A program made the translations under genes and the position numbers. Shown here piece after piece: positions 8,059 to 15,451 of a stretch of 64,000 nucleotides of DNA (its first letter is position 1; every line of letters starts with the position of its first letter). Source of the DNA: Microlunatus elymi (GTDB taxonomy: Bacteria; Actinomycetota; Actinomycetes; Propionibacteriales; Propionibacteriaceae); assembly GCF_007362775.1 (NCBI RefSeq), contig NZ_CP041692.1, positions 4,526,001 through 4,590,000 on the forward strand. The letters run 5' to 3'. Below the pieces are notes generated by a model. It saw nothing but the letters and a program-made list of their open reading frames with translations. It made no database searches and was not told the DNA's origin.

Positions 8059-8478
8059 ATGCTCCTCGAAGACGACGTCGTCGACGCAGTGGCCGAGTTC
8101 ATCACGCAGCACGGCTGGACCATTGAATCGATCGCTCACGCCACAGAACACGGTGACGACATTGTCGCCACCAAAGGCAACGAAGTGTTGAGAGTCGAAG
8201 CGAAAGGGTCCGGCAGCTCGCGTGGGCATAGCGCTCGATTCGGAAAGACGTTTACCAGCGGCCAGGTACATACCCACGTCGCAGTGGCGGTGCTGCGTGC
8301 GATGACCTGGGTGTCGCAATCTCAATCGACCCGGGCAGCAATCGCCCTGCCCGACGACCAGGCTCATCGGTCCCGAATCGAGAGAGTCGACGCGGCCCTT
8401 CGGCGCCTCCACATCGGAGTCTTCTGGGTCACAGAAGGCCGTGCCGTTTCCGTCGATGCACCCTGGCGCCTGGACTGA
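8059..8478 (+). CDS. Small protein with PD-(D/E)XK nuclease-like motif
   Basis: A 139-residue soluble protein. It has an N-terminal helix (EDDVVDAVAEFITQHGW), then EHGDDIVATKGNEVLRVEAKGSGSS. The Asp-Asp, about ten residues, then Glu-Ala-Lys arrangement is the D...(D/E)-x-K active-site pattern of restriction-endonuclease-like folds, as in Mrr or VRR-type domains. The C-terminal half (RRLHIGVFWVTEGRAVSVD) could complete the core sheet. No methyltransferase or other restriction partner is next to it. The start ATG follows a short gap with little ribosome-binding signal. It could be a stand-alone nuclease or a structural relative; family assignment is inference from one motif. Confidence 0.6.
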   Translation: MLLEDDVVDAVAEFITQHGWTIESIAHATEHGDDIVATKGNEVLRVEAKGSGSSRGHSARFGKTFTSGQVHTHVAVAVLRAMTWVSQSQSTRAAIALPDDQAHRSRIERVDAALRRLHIGVFWVTEGRAVSVDAPWRLD

Positions 8479-8653
8479 ACACCATCGACCGCATGGGATC
8501 CCGTTCCGGGCAGGTGGCGTGACCACGTCAGGGCGGGCGACTTGCCAATCGGCAAGGTTCGTTCCCTCGGGCTCTGCGCATGGTCCAGCGGAATCGCCAA
8601 GCACGGTGACCGGCCGTCACGCGCGCTGGCTCGCGTCCGATAGCTTGGCGATC

Positions 8654-9004
8654 GTGACCTCTGTACTGGTCCTAGGAATTGACCCGCGTGCCATTCCCGG
8701 CATGGACGGCGAAGCCGTGCGAGCCCGGCTCGAGGCTGAGCTGAGTCGATTCGCGAATCTAGGGATCGAAGCTGATATAACATTGCTGAGGCTCGACGAG
8801 ACCACCGAGGACGCGGCACTGGCGGCATTGGTCGAGCGGCGGTGGGACGTCGTTGTCGTCGGAGGTGGCATCCGCAAGCCAACGCAACTGCTCGAACTCT
8901 TCGAATGGATCGTCAACATGATCCGACGCGAGGCCCCGCAGGCCGCGATCGCGTTCAACACCAGCGGGGGCGACAGCGTCGAGGCTGCAAAACGCTGGCT
9001 CTGA
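8654..9004 (+). CDS. Conserved hypothetical protein
   Basis: A 116-residue protein starting at GTG 8654 (TSVLVLGIDPRAIPGMDGEA). It alternates strands and helices: SVLVLGIDP, IEADITLLRLDE, WDVVVVGGGIRKPTQLLELF, QAAIAFNTSGGDSVEAAKRWL. From memory, proteins with the same VVVGGGIR and AIAFNTSPEDS-like signatures occur singly across many bacteria without assigned function. No signal peptide or membrane segment is present. It follows the PD-(D/E)XK-like gene by 175 bp in the same direction, which may be chance. The frame is open further upstream, but only the GTG gives the family's usual N-terminus. Confidence 0.7.
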   Translation: MTSVLVLGIDPRAIPGMDGEAVRARLEAELSRFANLGIEADITLLRLDETTEDAALAALVERRWDVVVVGGGIRKPTQLLELFEWIVNMIRREAPQAAIAFNTSGGDSVEAAKRWL

Positions 9005-9160
9005 ACGCGTAACCGGAGTATCGATGCCAGCATCTCGCCTACGCCGAGACACGAGCGTTCTACCGACCGTGTCTCCCTTCTCGTGGAAGAGATGGCCGGC
9101 GTCGGCTGCAAGGGATCGACAGTGATCATGGCAAAGACCGCTGGGGTCATAAGGCACGCC

Positions 9161-9295
9161 CGCAAGCCGTTCCCCGGCCGACCGGTCGTCAGTCGACCGG
9201 CCGACGCCCGCGGCCGGGCAGACCATCGGGCAGCCTCACCGGGCACACAGCTGAGCGTGGAATCGTCGTGCCACAAGGGATCCCTTACCGGACAG
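9161..9295. repeat. Dispersed intergenic repeat, copy B
   Basis: GCAAGCCGTTCCCCGG, an internal CCGGTCG/CGACCGG hairpin, GCAGACCATCGGGCAGCCTC, ACCGGGCACACAGCTGAGCG and a tail ending ATCCCTTACCGGACAG. The blocks recur in the same order at 7672-7778 and, more diverged, at 15311-15443. It sits just after the 3' end of the split glycoside hydrolase. Confidence 0.55.
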
Positions 9296-9306
9296 CGGAT
9301 CCCGTG

Positions 9307-9692
9307 CTACCAGAGGGAATGGGCGGCGATGAAGTCTCGGATCGCGTGAAGAGCAGGCTTGGGCGTGTAGTCATCGCGCAGCAGTCCGAACCTGGTGTGC
9401 CAACTACCCGCGGTCAGCCCGTCTCGGAGACCGAAGAACTCGTAGGTAGCGACGCCGGCACTCGAGTTTCGGACAGCTTCGGCGACGGCGACCAGGGTTC
9501 GTGCCTGTGTGGCCTCGTCCCGATCCTCACCGGTGGGCCAGCCGGTTTCGGTGATGTGGATCGGTGTGTTTTCGGGCACCCCGGCCTCGGCAGTCACCCG
9601 CCGGAACGTCGTCAGGAGAAACTCCACGGCCGCCGGCAATTGCTCCCAGGAGATGCGTCGGAATACATCGGGGAACGCGTCAAGTCCGATGT
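9307..9692 (-). pseudogene. Glycoside hydrolase, 3' part (split by IS21)
   Basis: The C-terminal 128 codons of a TIM-barrel glycoside hydrolase: GLDAFPDVFRRISWEQLP, then NTPIHITETGWPTGEDRDEA with the probable nucleophile Glu in ITETGWP, then GVATYEFFGLRDGL and a closing PALHAIRDFIAAHSLW. The 5' part lies across the IS21 element at 12565-13128. Removing the element and one GATGT restores HIQRLDYI-GLDAFPDVF in frame, a 314-residue protein. In its present state this half lacks a start. Confidence 0.9.
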
Positions 9693-9838
9693 TGTCCGCG
9701 TACGACCTCACATGTCGTTCTCCGTACGACCTGACGTGTAGGTCGGTCTCGGCGAGTTGAGTCCCTGCTCGCCTTGAGTTGGGTCACCCTTCGGTTCGTC
9801 AACTGCCAAGTAGACGAGTCCGAAGGGTGACTTGCTCC

Positions 9839-11257
9839 ATGATCCTGGATACGGAGTCCTGGATGAATGTCCGTCGTTTCCGCGCCTTGCATGTTGCCGG
9901 CGCGAGCTTTGCCGAGATCGCCCGTGAGTGCGGGGTGGATTGGCGCACGGTGAAGAGGTATCTGATCGAGGACGCTGCCTCGGTCCCACCGACACCACCG
10001 CCCCGGGCCGGGACGCAGCCGAGGGTGATCGCCCCGTTCATCGGGGTGGTCGAGGCCTGGCTGCGTGCCGATGTCGGGTTGAAGGGCACGGTGATCCATG
10101 AGCGGCTGGTGGCCGAGCACGGGTTCACCGGGTCGTATCAGCGGGTGAAGATGTTCCTGGCCGAGGCCCGGCCCCGGATCGCCGCCGAGCTGGCCCAGAC
10201 CGATGAGAACCCGTTGATCGGGTTCCATCGCCGGTTCGAGGTCGTGCCGGGTGCGCAGGCCCAGGTCGATTGGGGCGATGAGGGTGATCTGCTGGCCCAT
10301 GTCGGGATCGGCCATGTGTATTCGTTCCACATGACCTTGTCCCATTCCCGGGACCCGTTCTGCTGTTTCACCACCAGCATGGATTTGGCCACGTTCTTCG
10401 ACTGCCATCGGCGCGCGTTCGCCCATTTCGGCGGGGTGCCGGGTGCGATCGTCTATGACCGGACCAAGACCGTGGTCAAACGCCATGTCGCGCCCGGGCT
10501 GGCGGTGCCGGTGCACCCGGAAGCGGCCGCGTTCGCCGATCATTACGGGTTCGTCATCGACGTTCTGGCCGCCTACCGACCCACCGGTAAGGGCCGGGTC
10601 GAACGCCAGGTCAACATCGTGCGTGAACACGTGGTCGCCGGCCGCTGGTTCGACTCGATCCAGGAGTTGGACGGCGCCTTCGATGCCTGGCTACCGATCC
10701 GACGTGGGCAGGTCCACCGCACCCACGGTCAGGTCATCGCCGTTCGCGCGATCGGCGATCGGGCCGCCCTGTTGCCGTTGCCGGACCGGCCATATCTGGT
10801 TTGCGATCGGTATCTGCGTCGAGTCGGTAAGGACGCCCTGGTCTCCTTTGAGGCCAGCTTCTACTCCGTGCCCGCCAGCCGGGTCCGGCCCGGTGGGCAG
10901 GTCGAGGTGGCCGTGAACGCCGACACCGTGACCATCAGCGCGCTCGCCGTTGATGGTGGCGGCTGGCTGGCGACCCACCAACGGGCCCGCCGACGGGGCT
11001 CGTGGATCGTCGATGAGACCCATTGGGCCGGGCTGCCCGACGGTCACACCCGGGCCATCTGTCTCGACCCTCCACCGGCACCACGCTCCAGAACCGGTCC
11101 GGCCGAGCCAAGTCCGTTGACCGCGCTGCTGGCCAGCCATCACGCCGCCGGCCAGCCGGTCGCTGTCCGGCCGCTGTCGGACTACCAGACCGCCGCCCAG
11201 ACCAACCCCGCCGCCCAGACGAACCCCGCCGCCGGATCCCACACCGCCAGGAGCTGA
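9839..11257 (+). CDS. istA: IS21 transposase IstA
   Basis: A 472-residue transposase from ATG 9839 (an upstream start at 9779 lies within the terminal repeats). It has an N-terminal helix-turn-helix (GASFAEIARECGVDWRTVKRY) and then the rve-type integrase core with AQVDWGDEGD, AIVYDRTKTVV and KGRVERQVN supplying the DDE residues. The C-terminal segment ends in a short repeat of TNPAAQTNPAAG. It works with IstB for replication-free transposition of the element. The stop codon is 2 bp before the start of the next gene, with CAGGAG serving as its ribosome-binding site inside istA. Confidence 0.95.
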   Translation: MILDTESWMNVRRFRALHVAGASFAEIARECGVDWRTVKRYLIEDAASVPPTPPPRAGTQPRVIAPFIGVVEAWLRADVGLKGTVIHERLVAEHGFTGSYQRVKMFLAEARPRIAAELAQTDENPLIGFHRRFEVVPGAQAQVDWGDEGDLLAHVGIGHVYSFHMTLSHSRDPFCCFTTSMDLATFFDCHRRAFAHFGGVPGAIVYDRTKTVVKRHVAPGLAVPVHPEAAAFADHYGFVIDVLAAYRPTGKGRVERQVNIVREHVVAGRWFDSIQELDGAFDAWLPIRRGQVHRTHGQVIAVRAIGDRAALLPLPDRPYLVCDRYLRRVGKDALVSFEASFYSVPASRVRPGGQVEVAVNADTVTISALAVDGGGWLATHQRARRRGSWIVDETHWAGLPDGHTRAICLDPPPAPRSRTGPAEPSPLTALLASHHAAGQPVAVRPLSDYQTAAQTNPAAQTNPAAGSHTARS

Positions 11258-11259
11258 CC

Positions 11260-11733
11260 ATGATCAACAACAGGAACAAGATCAACAACGACGAGAGCAT
11301 GATCAACAACGACATGATCAACAGCACGAACAGCAGCAGCGGTAAGGTTTGCGGCCCACCCAACTCCGTGTCGTCGATCCAGGGTCTGCCCGGACACAGC
11401 CTGGACCCGAGCCCGACACCAGCAGCTGCCGGGGTGGAGCTGAGCCAGTACACCGCCGCCACGTTGGCCGAGCTGCTCGGCCTGTGTGAGGAATTCCTCC
11501 GCACCGCCGGCCCGGCCGTCCATGCCGAACTTCGCCGATACCTCACCGGCCAGACCCCACCGGCCGACCCGGGCTGGCTGATCGACATGCTCGGCTTCCA
11601 CCAACTCCACCTGCACCAGCGGATCAAGGCCACAACCCCCAGCCCACGCGACAACTGGCACACCGACCCCGACCACGACCGGATCATCCCGGTCACCGCT
11701 GCCCAGGCCCGCACCGGGGTGGTGGCCCGGTGA
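11260..11733 (+). CDS. Unrecognised accessory protein within IS21
   Basis: A 157-residue protein between istA and istB, coupled on both sides: ATG 2 bp after the istA stop, and its TGA overlaps the istB GTG (GTGA). The first 30 residues are extremely Asn-rich with tandem MINN units (MINNRNKINNDESMINNDM), encoded by repeated ATGATCAACAAC. The remainder is helical (AATLAELLGLCEEFLRTAG, DMLGFHQLHLHQRI). I do not recognise a family. Position and coupling suggest a role in transposition or target choice, but this is inference. Standard IS21 elements carry only istA and istB. Confidence 0.6.
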   Translation: MINNRNKINNDESMINNDMINSTNSSSGKVCGPPNSVSSIQGLPGHSLDPSPTPAAAGVELSQYTAATLAELLGLCEEFLRTAGPAVHAELRRYLTGQTPPADPGWLIDMLGFHQLHLHQRIKATTPSPRDNWHTDPDHDRIIPVTAAQARTGVVAR

Positions 11734-12500
11734 ACAGCCTGACCAGCGACCGGATCCGTGACCACGCCACCAAACTCGGACTGACCCACCTGACCGAATC
11801 GATCGGCCCACTGGTCGACCGCGCCGAGCAAGCCCAACTGGGCTACCTCGACTTCATCGACCTGCTCCTGGGAGAAGAAGTCGGCCTGCGCGAGGGCCGC
11901 AGGTTCCGCAACGCCCTACGCCTGTCCGGCCTGCCCCACCACAAAACCCTCGACGACTTCGACTTCGCCTTCCAACCCGACCTCGACGTCCGCAAGGTCC
12001 GCGACCTGGCCACCCTGGAGTTCGCCCGCACCAAATCCAATGTGGTCCTCCTCGGCCCACCCGGCGTCGGGAAAACCATGATCGCCGTCGCCCTCGCGGT
12101 CGCCGCCTGCCAAGCCGGGTTCTCCATCTACTTCACCACCCTGGACGACCTGGTCCGCAAACTCCGCGCCGCCGACACCACCGGCCGGTTCAACCGCCAA
12201 CTCGCCACCTACCTCCGACCCGCGGTCCTGATCGTCGACGAAGTCGGCTACCTCCCCCTGGACCGGGCCGAAGCCAACATGGTCTTCCAACTCGTCTCCC
12301 GCCGCTACGAACGCGGCTCCATGATCATCACCTCGAACAAGGCCTTCACCGAATGGGGCAGCGTCCTGGGCGACGACGTCCTAGCCACCGCCATCCTCGA
12401 CCGACTCCTACACCACTGCGACGTCATCAACATCAACGGACCCTCCTACCGACTCAAAGACCGCTTCAACCTCACCACCGGAGGAGAAACCATGCCATGA
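11730..12500 (+). CDS. istB: IS21 helper ATPase IstB
   Basis: A 256-residue AAA+ ATPase that loads target DNA for IstA. Walker A is LGPPGVGKTMIAVAL near residue 105, Walker B is VLIVDEVGYLPLD, and a sensor-like segment SMIITSNKAFTEWG follows. The C-terminus DVININGPSYRLKDR is typical. The start GTG overlaps the preceding stop (GTGA), so expression depends on the upstream genes. Length and motifs are normal and the gene appears intact. Confidence 0.95.
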   Translation: MNSLTSDRIRDHATKLGLTHLTESIGPLVDRAEQAQLGYLDFIDLLLGEEVGLREGRRFRNALRLSGLPHHKTLDDFDFAFQPDLDVRKVRDLATLEFARTKSNVVLLGPPGVGKTMIAVALAVAACQAGFSIYFTTLDDLVRKLRAADTTGRFNRQLATYLRPAVLIVDEVGYLPLDRAEANMVFQLVSRRYERGSMIITSNKAFTEWGSVLGDDVLATAILDRLLHHCDVININGPSYRLKDRFNLTTGGETMP

Positions 12501-12564
12501 TCACCATGCCGAGACCGACACGTCAGGTCGTACCCCATGCAACATGTGAGGTAGTACGCCGACA

Positions 12565-13128
12565 GATGTAGTCGAGTCGTTGGATGTGGTCGCGGCCGAT
12601 GGCATCGGCCAATGTCTGCCAGAACCGCGCATCTGCCAAGCCGGCCGAGTTCACCCCGATCGCCACCGAGGCGTCCAGCCGGTCACGCTCATCAAGACCT
12701 GCTTGCACTCCCGCTGAGACGGCCTCGAAGCATCCCGGGCTGCCGCCGTCCAGCGGTGCCGGCACGTTCAGCTCCTCTCCGACTTGGACCTTCCCACCTC
12801 CCCAGCCGGCGACGTCTCGGACCGCTTGCCGGACGAATTCAGCGAACCCGTCAGCATCAGGTGTCGGGCTTTGGTAACACGCAACGAGGTCGACCTGGCG
12901 ACCGCCACCGATGTATAGACCCGGATCAGCCGGTGTTGCCACCGCCCCGGCGTGATCGACAGCGCCCGGGCCGAAGTGGCGGTAGCTGCGGATGAAGAAC
13001 CGTTCGGAATCGCCCTGCAAGGTCTGCAACGCCTGCAGCGTCTGCTGCGGTTGTTCCGGTGGGCAGTCGATTGGTTCCAAGGTGACGAGGTCGGCGGCGA
13101 TGGCGCCGGGCCAGATTCCGAAGATCAC
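12565..13128 (-). pseudogene. Glycoside hydrolase, 5' part (split by IS21)
   Basis: The N-terminal 188 codons of the barrel protein whose 3' end is at 9307-9692. MIFGIWPGAIAADLVTLEPI starts the first strand, FFIRSYRHFGPG follows, and KVQVGEELNVPAPLDGG holds the probable acid/base Glu. The last original residues before the insertion are HIQRLDYI, after which the frame runs into the IS21 terminus. No signal peptide is visible, so the intact enzyme would be intracellular. It is transcribed divergently from the PadR gene with two operator-like palindromes between them, which suggests PadR repression of this hydrolase. Confidence 0.88.
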
Positions 13129-13146
13129 AGAGCATCACTCCCAGAT

Positions 13147-13188
13147 AGCCGTATACGGCTAAATCTAGAATGATCAGCCGTATACGGT
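13147..13188. promoter_or_regulatory. Two palindromic operator sites, probably for PadR
   Basis: AGCCGTATACGGCT at 13147-13160 is a perfect 14-bp palindrome. AGCCGTATACGGT at 13176-13188 is a second copy with an 11-bp perfect core. They are 29 bp apart, about three helical turns, between the divergent glycoside hydrolase and padR genes, 20-60 bp before the padR GTG. The arrangement suggests cooperative autorepression. Confidence 0.75.
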
Positions 13189-13207
13189 CAACTGAGGGAG
13201 ACATCAC

Positions 13208-13768
13208 GTGCCGACCAACGCGCTGGCAAATCCACTCGTGCTACCGATCCTCGGCCTGCTAGTCGAACAGCCTCGGCATGCCTACGCCGTGTTCGCCGAG
13301 CTGCGCCGCCGCTACGCGTACCTGACCGTGCGCAACGCCACCGTCTACACGCTGCTGAACACGTTGGCCGATGAGGGATGGGTCGAGACGGCAAACCACG
13401 CAGTAAAACCAGTTCTGGCTACCACACCGCGCGGGCGGAAGGCATTCGCCGAGATCGTCGACCGGCAGCTCCGCACCGCCCACCCGGCCGACGGGGCCGC
13501 CTTCATGACCGCCCTGGCCTACCTCGGCATCCTGACGCCTGCCACTGCGAGCCACGCGCTACAAGATCGACTCACTCTCATCGCGGCCGAGCGACGAAAG
13601 ACGCAACAATTGGTCACCGAATCCGGCGCAGCCGAACTCCACATGATCGAAGCGCACTTCTACCTCAACCGCCTCACCGAGGACGCCAACTGGATCGAAC
13701 GAACCATCCACCGAATCGAAGCCGGTCAGCTCAGCTGGCCCGTCAGTCATGGCCCCACCTCCCCGTAA
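13208..13768 (+). CDS. PadR family transcriptional regulator
   Basis: A 186-residue regulator. The N-terminal winged helix shows the PadR pattern LVLPILGLLVEQPRHAYAVF and NATVYTLLNTLADEGWVE, followed by a dimerising helical half (ERRKTQQLVTESG, IEAHFYLNRLTEDANWIERT). The GTG at 13208 has GAGGGAG 7 nt upstream. It is divergent from the IS21-split hydrolase, and two palindromes fill the gap. The ligand is unknown. The gene itself is intact. Confidence 0.9.
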   Translation: MPTNALANPLVLPILGLLVEQPRHAYAVFAELRRRYAYLTVRNATVYTLLNTLADEGWVETANHAVKPVLATTPRGRKAFAEIVDRQLRTAHPADGAAFMTALAYLGILTPATASHALQDRLTLIAAERRKTQQLVTESGAAELHMIEAHFYLNRLTEDANWIERTIHRIEAGQLSWPVSHGPTSP

Positions 13769-13794
13769 GAGGTTCGTGCTGGGGCCGTGTCGTG

Positions 13795-13838
13795 GGCTGC
13801 CCGGACACGCCCGTTGCCGGGCACACCTCCGGGCAGCC
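13795..13838. repeat. Hairpin sharing sequence with the dispersed repeat
   Basis: GGCTGCCCGG and CCGGGCAGCC form a perfect 10-bp stem around a GCCCG/CGGGC inner stem. The right arm CGGGCAGCCTCAACGGGCAC is nearly identical to part of repeat copy B. It lies between padR and the recombinase remnant, converging on both. It could act as a bidirectional transcription block, although no T-run follows. Confidence 0.5.
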
Positions 13839-13857
13839 TCAACGGGCACGACCCGGG

Positions 13858-14443
13858 TCACACGGCAACGATGGGCCCAGAACCAGGGTCCGGCTTCTCA
13901 GCGGCTACCCGGTCGCGATCAGTCGCCGCTGTCCCGGCGCCTTTCGCCAGAGCACCCTGCTGTGCCCGATAGACCGTCGACCGTGCAACACCGAACAACT
14001 CCGCCGCCTCACCGGTACTGTACCGGCCCGAGTTCATCAACTCGACCAGATGAGCCTCCTGCCGAACGCTCAACTTCGGCAGCTTCCCGCGCAGATGCCC
14101 TTTCGCTTTCGCGACCCTCATACCCTCCACGGTCCGCATCCGGATCAGATCGGCTTCAAACTCAGCGACCATGGCCAACACGTTGAACAACAGCCGACCG
14201 ATCGCATCAGTAGGGTCATAGACCGAGCCACCCAGGCTCAACCGGACCCCACGTGTCACCAGATCGACACGCCGCCATCGCCTGCCGCAACCCCGGCCGA
14301 TCCCGATTCGTGCCAGTCAAACCATGATCAACATAGATCCGATCCACACCGACACCCAGACGCTGCAGCGCCTCACGCTGAACCGTCAGATCCTGATCCT
14401 CGGTCGACACCCGTGCATAGCCGACCAACAATTCCGTCATCAC
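13858..14443 (-). pseudogene. Serine recombinase (resolvase/invertase), internally deleted
   Basis: Two overlapping frames together make most of a site-specific serine recombinase. The first, from 14443, has LLVGYARVSTEDQDLTVQRE with the nucleophile Ser, then VDHGLTGTNRDRPGLRQAM up to ACRSGDT. The second frame continues with TRGVRLSLGGSVYDPTD, LLFNVLAMVAEFEADLIRMRT and a C-terminal helix-turn-helix (YSTGEAAELFGVARSTVYRA). The block that should lie between, about 20 residues with the conserved KLDRLARS arginines, is missing and the two parts are out of frame. It cannot be active. Confidence 0.88.
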
Positions 14444-14625
14444 TCAGCCCTCCTGAGCAAACCCCGGCATTTTCCCCGAGGAGCAACACGATGCTGCTCA
14501 CCCCATCGAAACCTCAACAGGCCTGAGCGCGGCGGTATCGCAGACTGGATCGTTCACCGGGCCACCTTTCTCGACCATGTGATTGCACCGATGATCGCGA
14601 CGGAGGAACCACCCTCGCCACGTGT

Positions 14626-15288
14626 TCAGTACTGGGCTCTTCGGCAGCGCAGAACCAAGTTGCGGGGCACGTCGGCAGGCGGCTCCAGAAACTCGGCGAC
14701 CTCCAGGCCAGAGCGAATCACCGCATTCAGGTAGGTCGAGAGCCTTCGGTGATAGGCACCGACACGGCCACGAACGCCATCGGTCTTTGTGGTCCACCAT
14801 CCCTCCCACGAGTAACCGCGGTCCGGAGGCCAGCTCGACAACGTCCCAGTGTCAGACCGCCCGGGAAAACACGGATGCAGAAGGGCGATCAGGACCCAGC
14901 CCCCAGGACGGACAACCGCGGCGATAGTCCCCAGCACGGCGTCCAGATCCTCGATATCCATCAACGCCATGTTGGACACCACACCGTCGAAAGCCACACC
15001 ATCCCACCAATCAGTGCTCGTGGCATCGCCCTGGCGATACTGCACGCGCCCGGAAGGCGCCGCCTTGTCGAGCATCATTTGCGATGCGTCGATTGCGGTG
15101 ACTGTCGCGTCACGCTCTGCAATGACACCGCTGAGAGAGCCGATCCCACACGCCAGGTCCAGCACCCGCTGATCTCTCAGATCTACAGGCAGATATGGAA
15201 GACAGACCGGCGACCAATCGCGGGTGAACTCTGCATACCACTGAGCCACTCGGTCGTAGCGAGACTCCATCCAGGGATGGTAGGCCAT
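14626..15288 (-). CDS. Class I SAM-dependent methyltransferase
   Basis: A 220-residue soluble methyltransferase. Motif I is VLDLACGIGSLSGVIAERDA near residue 45, followed by the acidic end of strand two (TAIDASQMMLDKA), QGDAT for the third motif, FDGVVSNMALMDIEDLDAV and RPGGWVLIALLHPC. The C-terminal section (WTTKTDGVRGRVGAYHRRLSTYLNAV) is like small-molecule methyltransferases of the UbiE/Methyltransf_11 group. The substrate cannot be deduced. It stands alone between the recombinase remnant and a repeat copy. A small in-frame start choice (ATG 15288, MAYHPWMESRYD) fits the family. Confidence 0.85.
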   Translation of the reverse strand: MAYHPWMESRYDRVAQWYAEFTRDWSPVCLPYLPVDLRDQRVLDLACGIGSLSGVIAERDATVTAIDASQMMLDKAAPSGRVQYRQGDATSTDWWDGVAFDGVVSNMALMDIEDLDAVLGTIAAVVRPGGWVLIALLHPCFPGRSDTGTLSSWPPDRGYSWEGWWTTKTDGVRGRVGAYHRRLSTYLNAVIRSGLEVAEFLEPPADVPRNLVLRCRRAQY

Positions 15289-15310
15289 CCTCAGACCCCG
15301 CTACGAAGCC

Positions 15311-15443
15311 GCAAACCATTCCCTTGCCGAAGCGGCTGACTTCCGTCCGGACAGAGCACCTCATCGATCAGGGCATCGGGCGGTATCGTCGGCCACCCAG
15401 CTGAGCGTCGGATCGGTGCATCACAGACGACCCTTGACCGGGC
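15311..15443. repeat. Dispersed intergenic repeat, copy C (diverged)
   Basis: GCAAACCATTCCC, CAGGGCATCGGGCGGTATCG, CCACCCAGCTGAGCGTCGGA and a tail CCCTTGACCGGGC correspond in order to the blocks of copy B. The right edge is cut by the IS256 insertion at 15452. Confidence 0.45.
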
Positions 15444-15451
15444 CGCCTGCG

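Larger units (their letters stand above)
9693..12564 (+). mobile_element. IS21-family insertion sequence, 2872 bp
   Basis: Termini start TGTC: left TGTCCGCGTACGACCTCACA, right (reverse complement) TGTCGGCGTACTACCTCACA. A second internal copy of the terminal motif, GTACGACCTGACGTGT, lies about 30 bp inside each end, as is usual for the multiple terminal repeats of IS21. The 5-bp target duplication GATGT is at 9688-9692 and 12565-12569. It carries istA, an extra coupled gene and istB. It is longer than the family's usual 2-2.5 kb because of the extra gene. Confidence 0.95.

Noticed and set aside
13858-14443. Two separate small genes instead of one recombinase
   Set aside because: The two frames join as consecutive parts of one serine recombinase and overlap at a single shared sequence; neither is complete alone.
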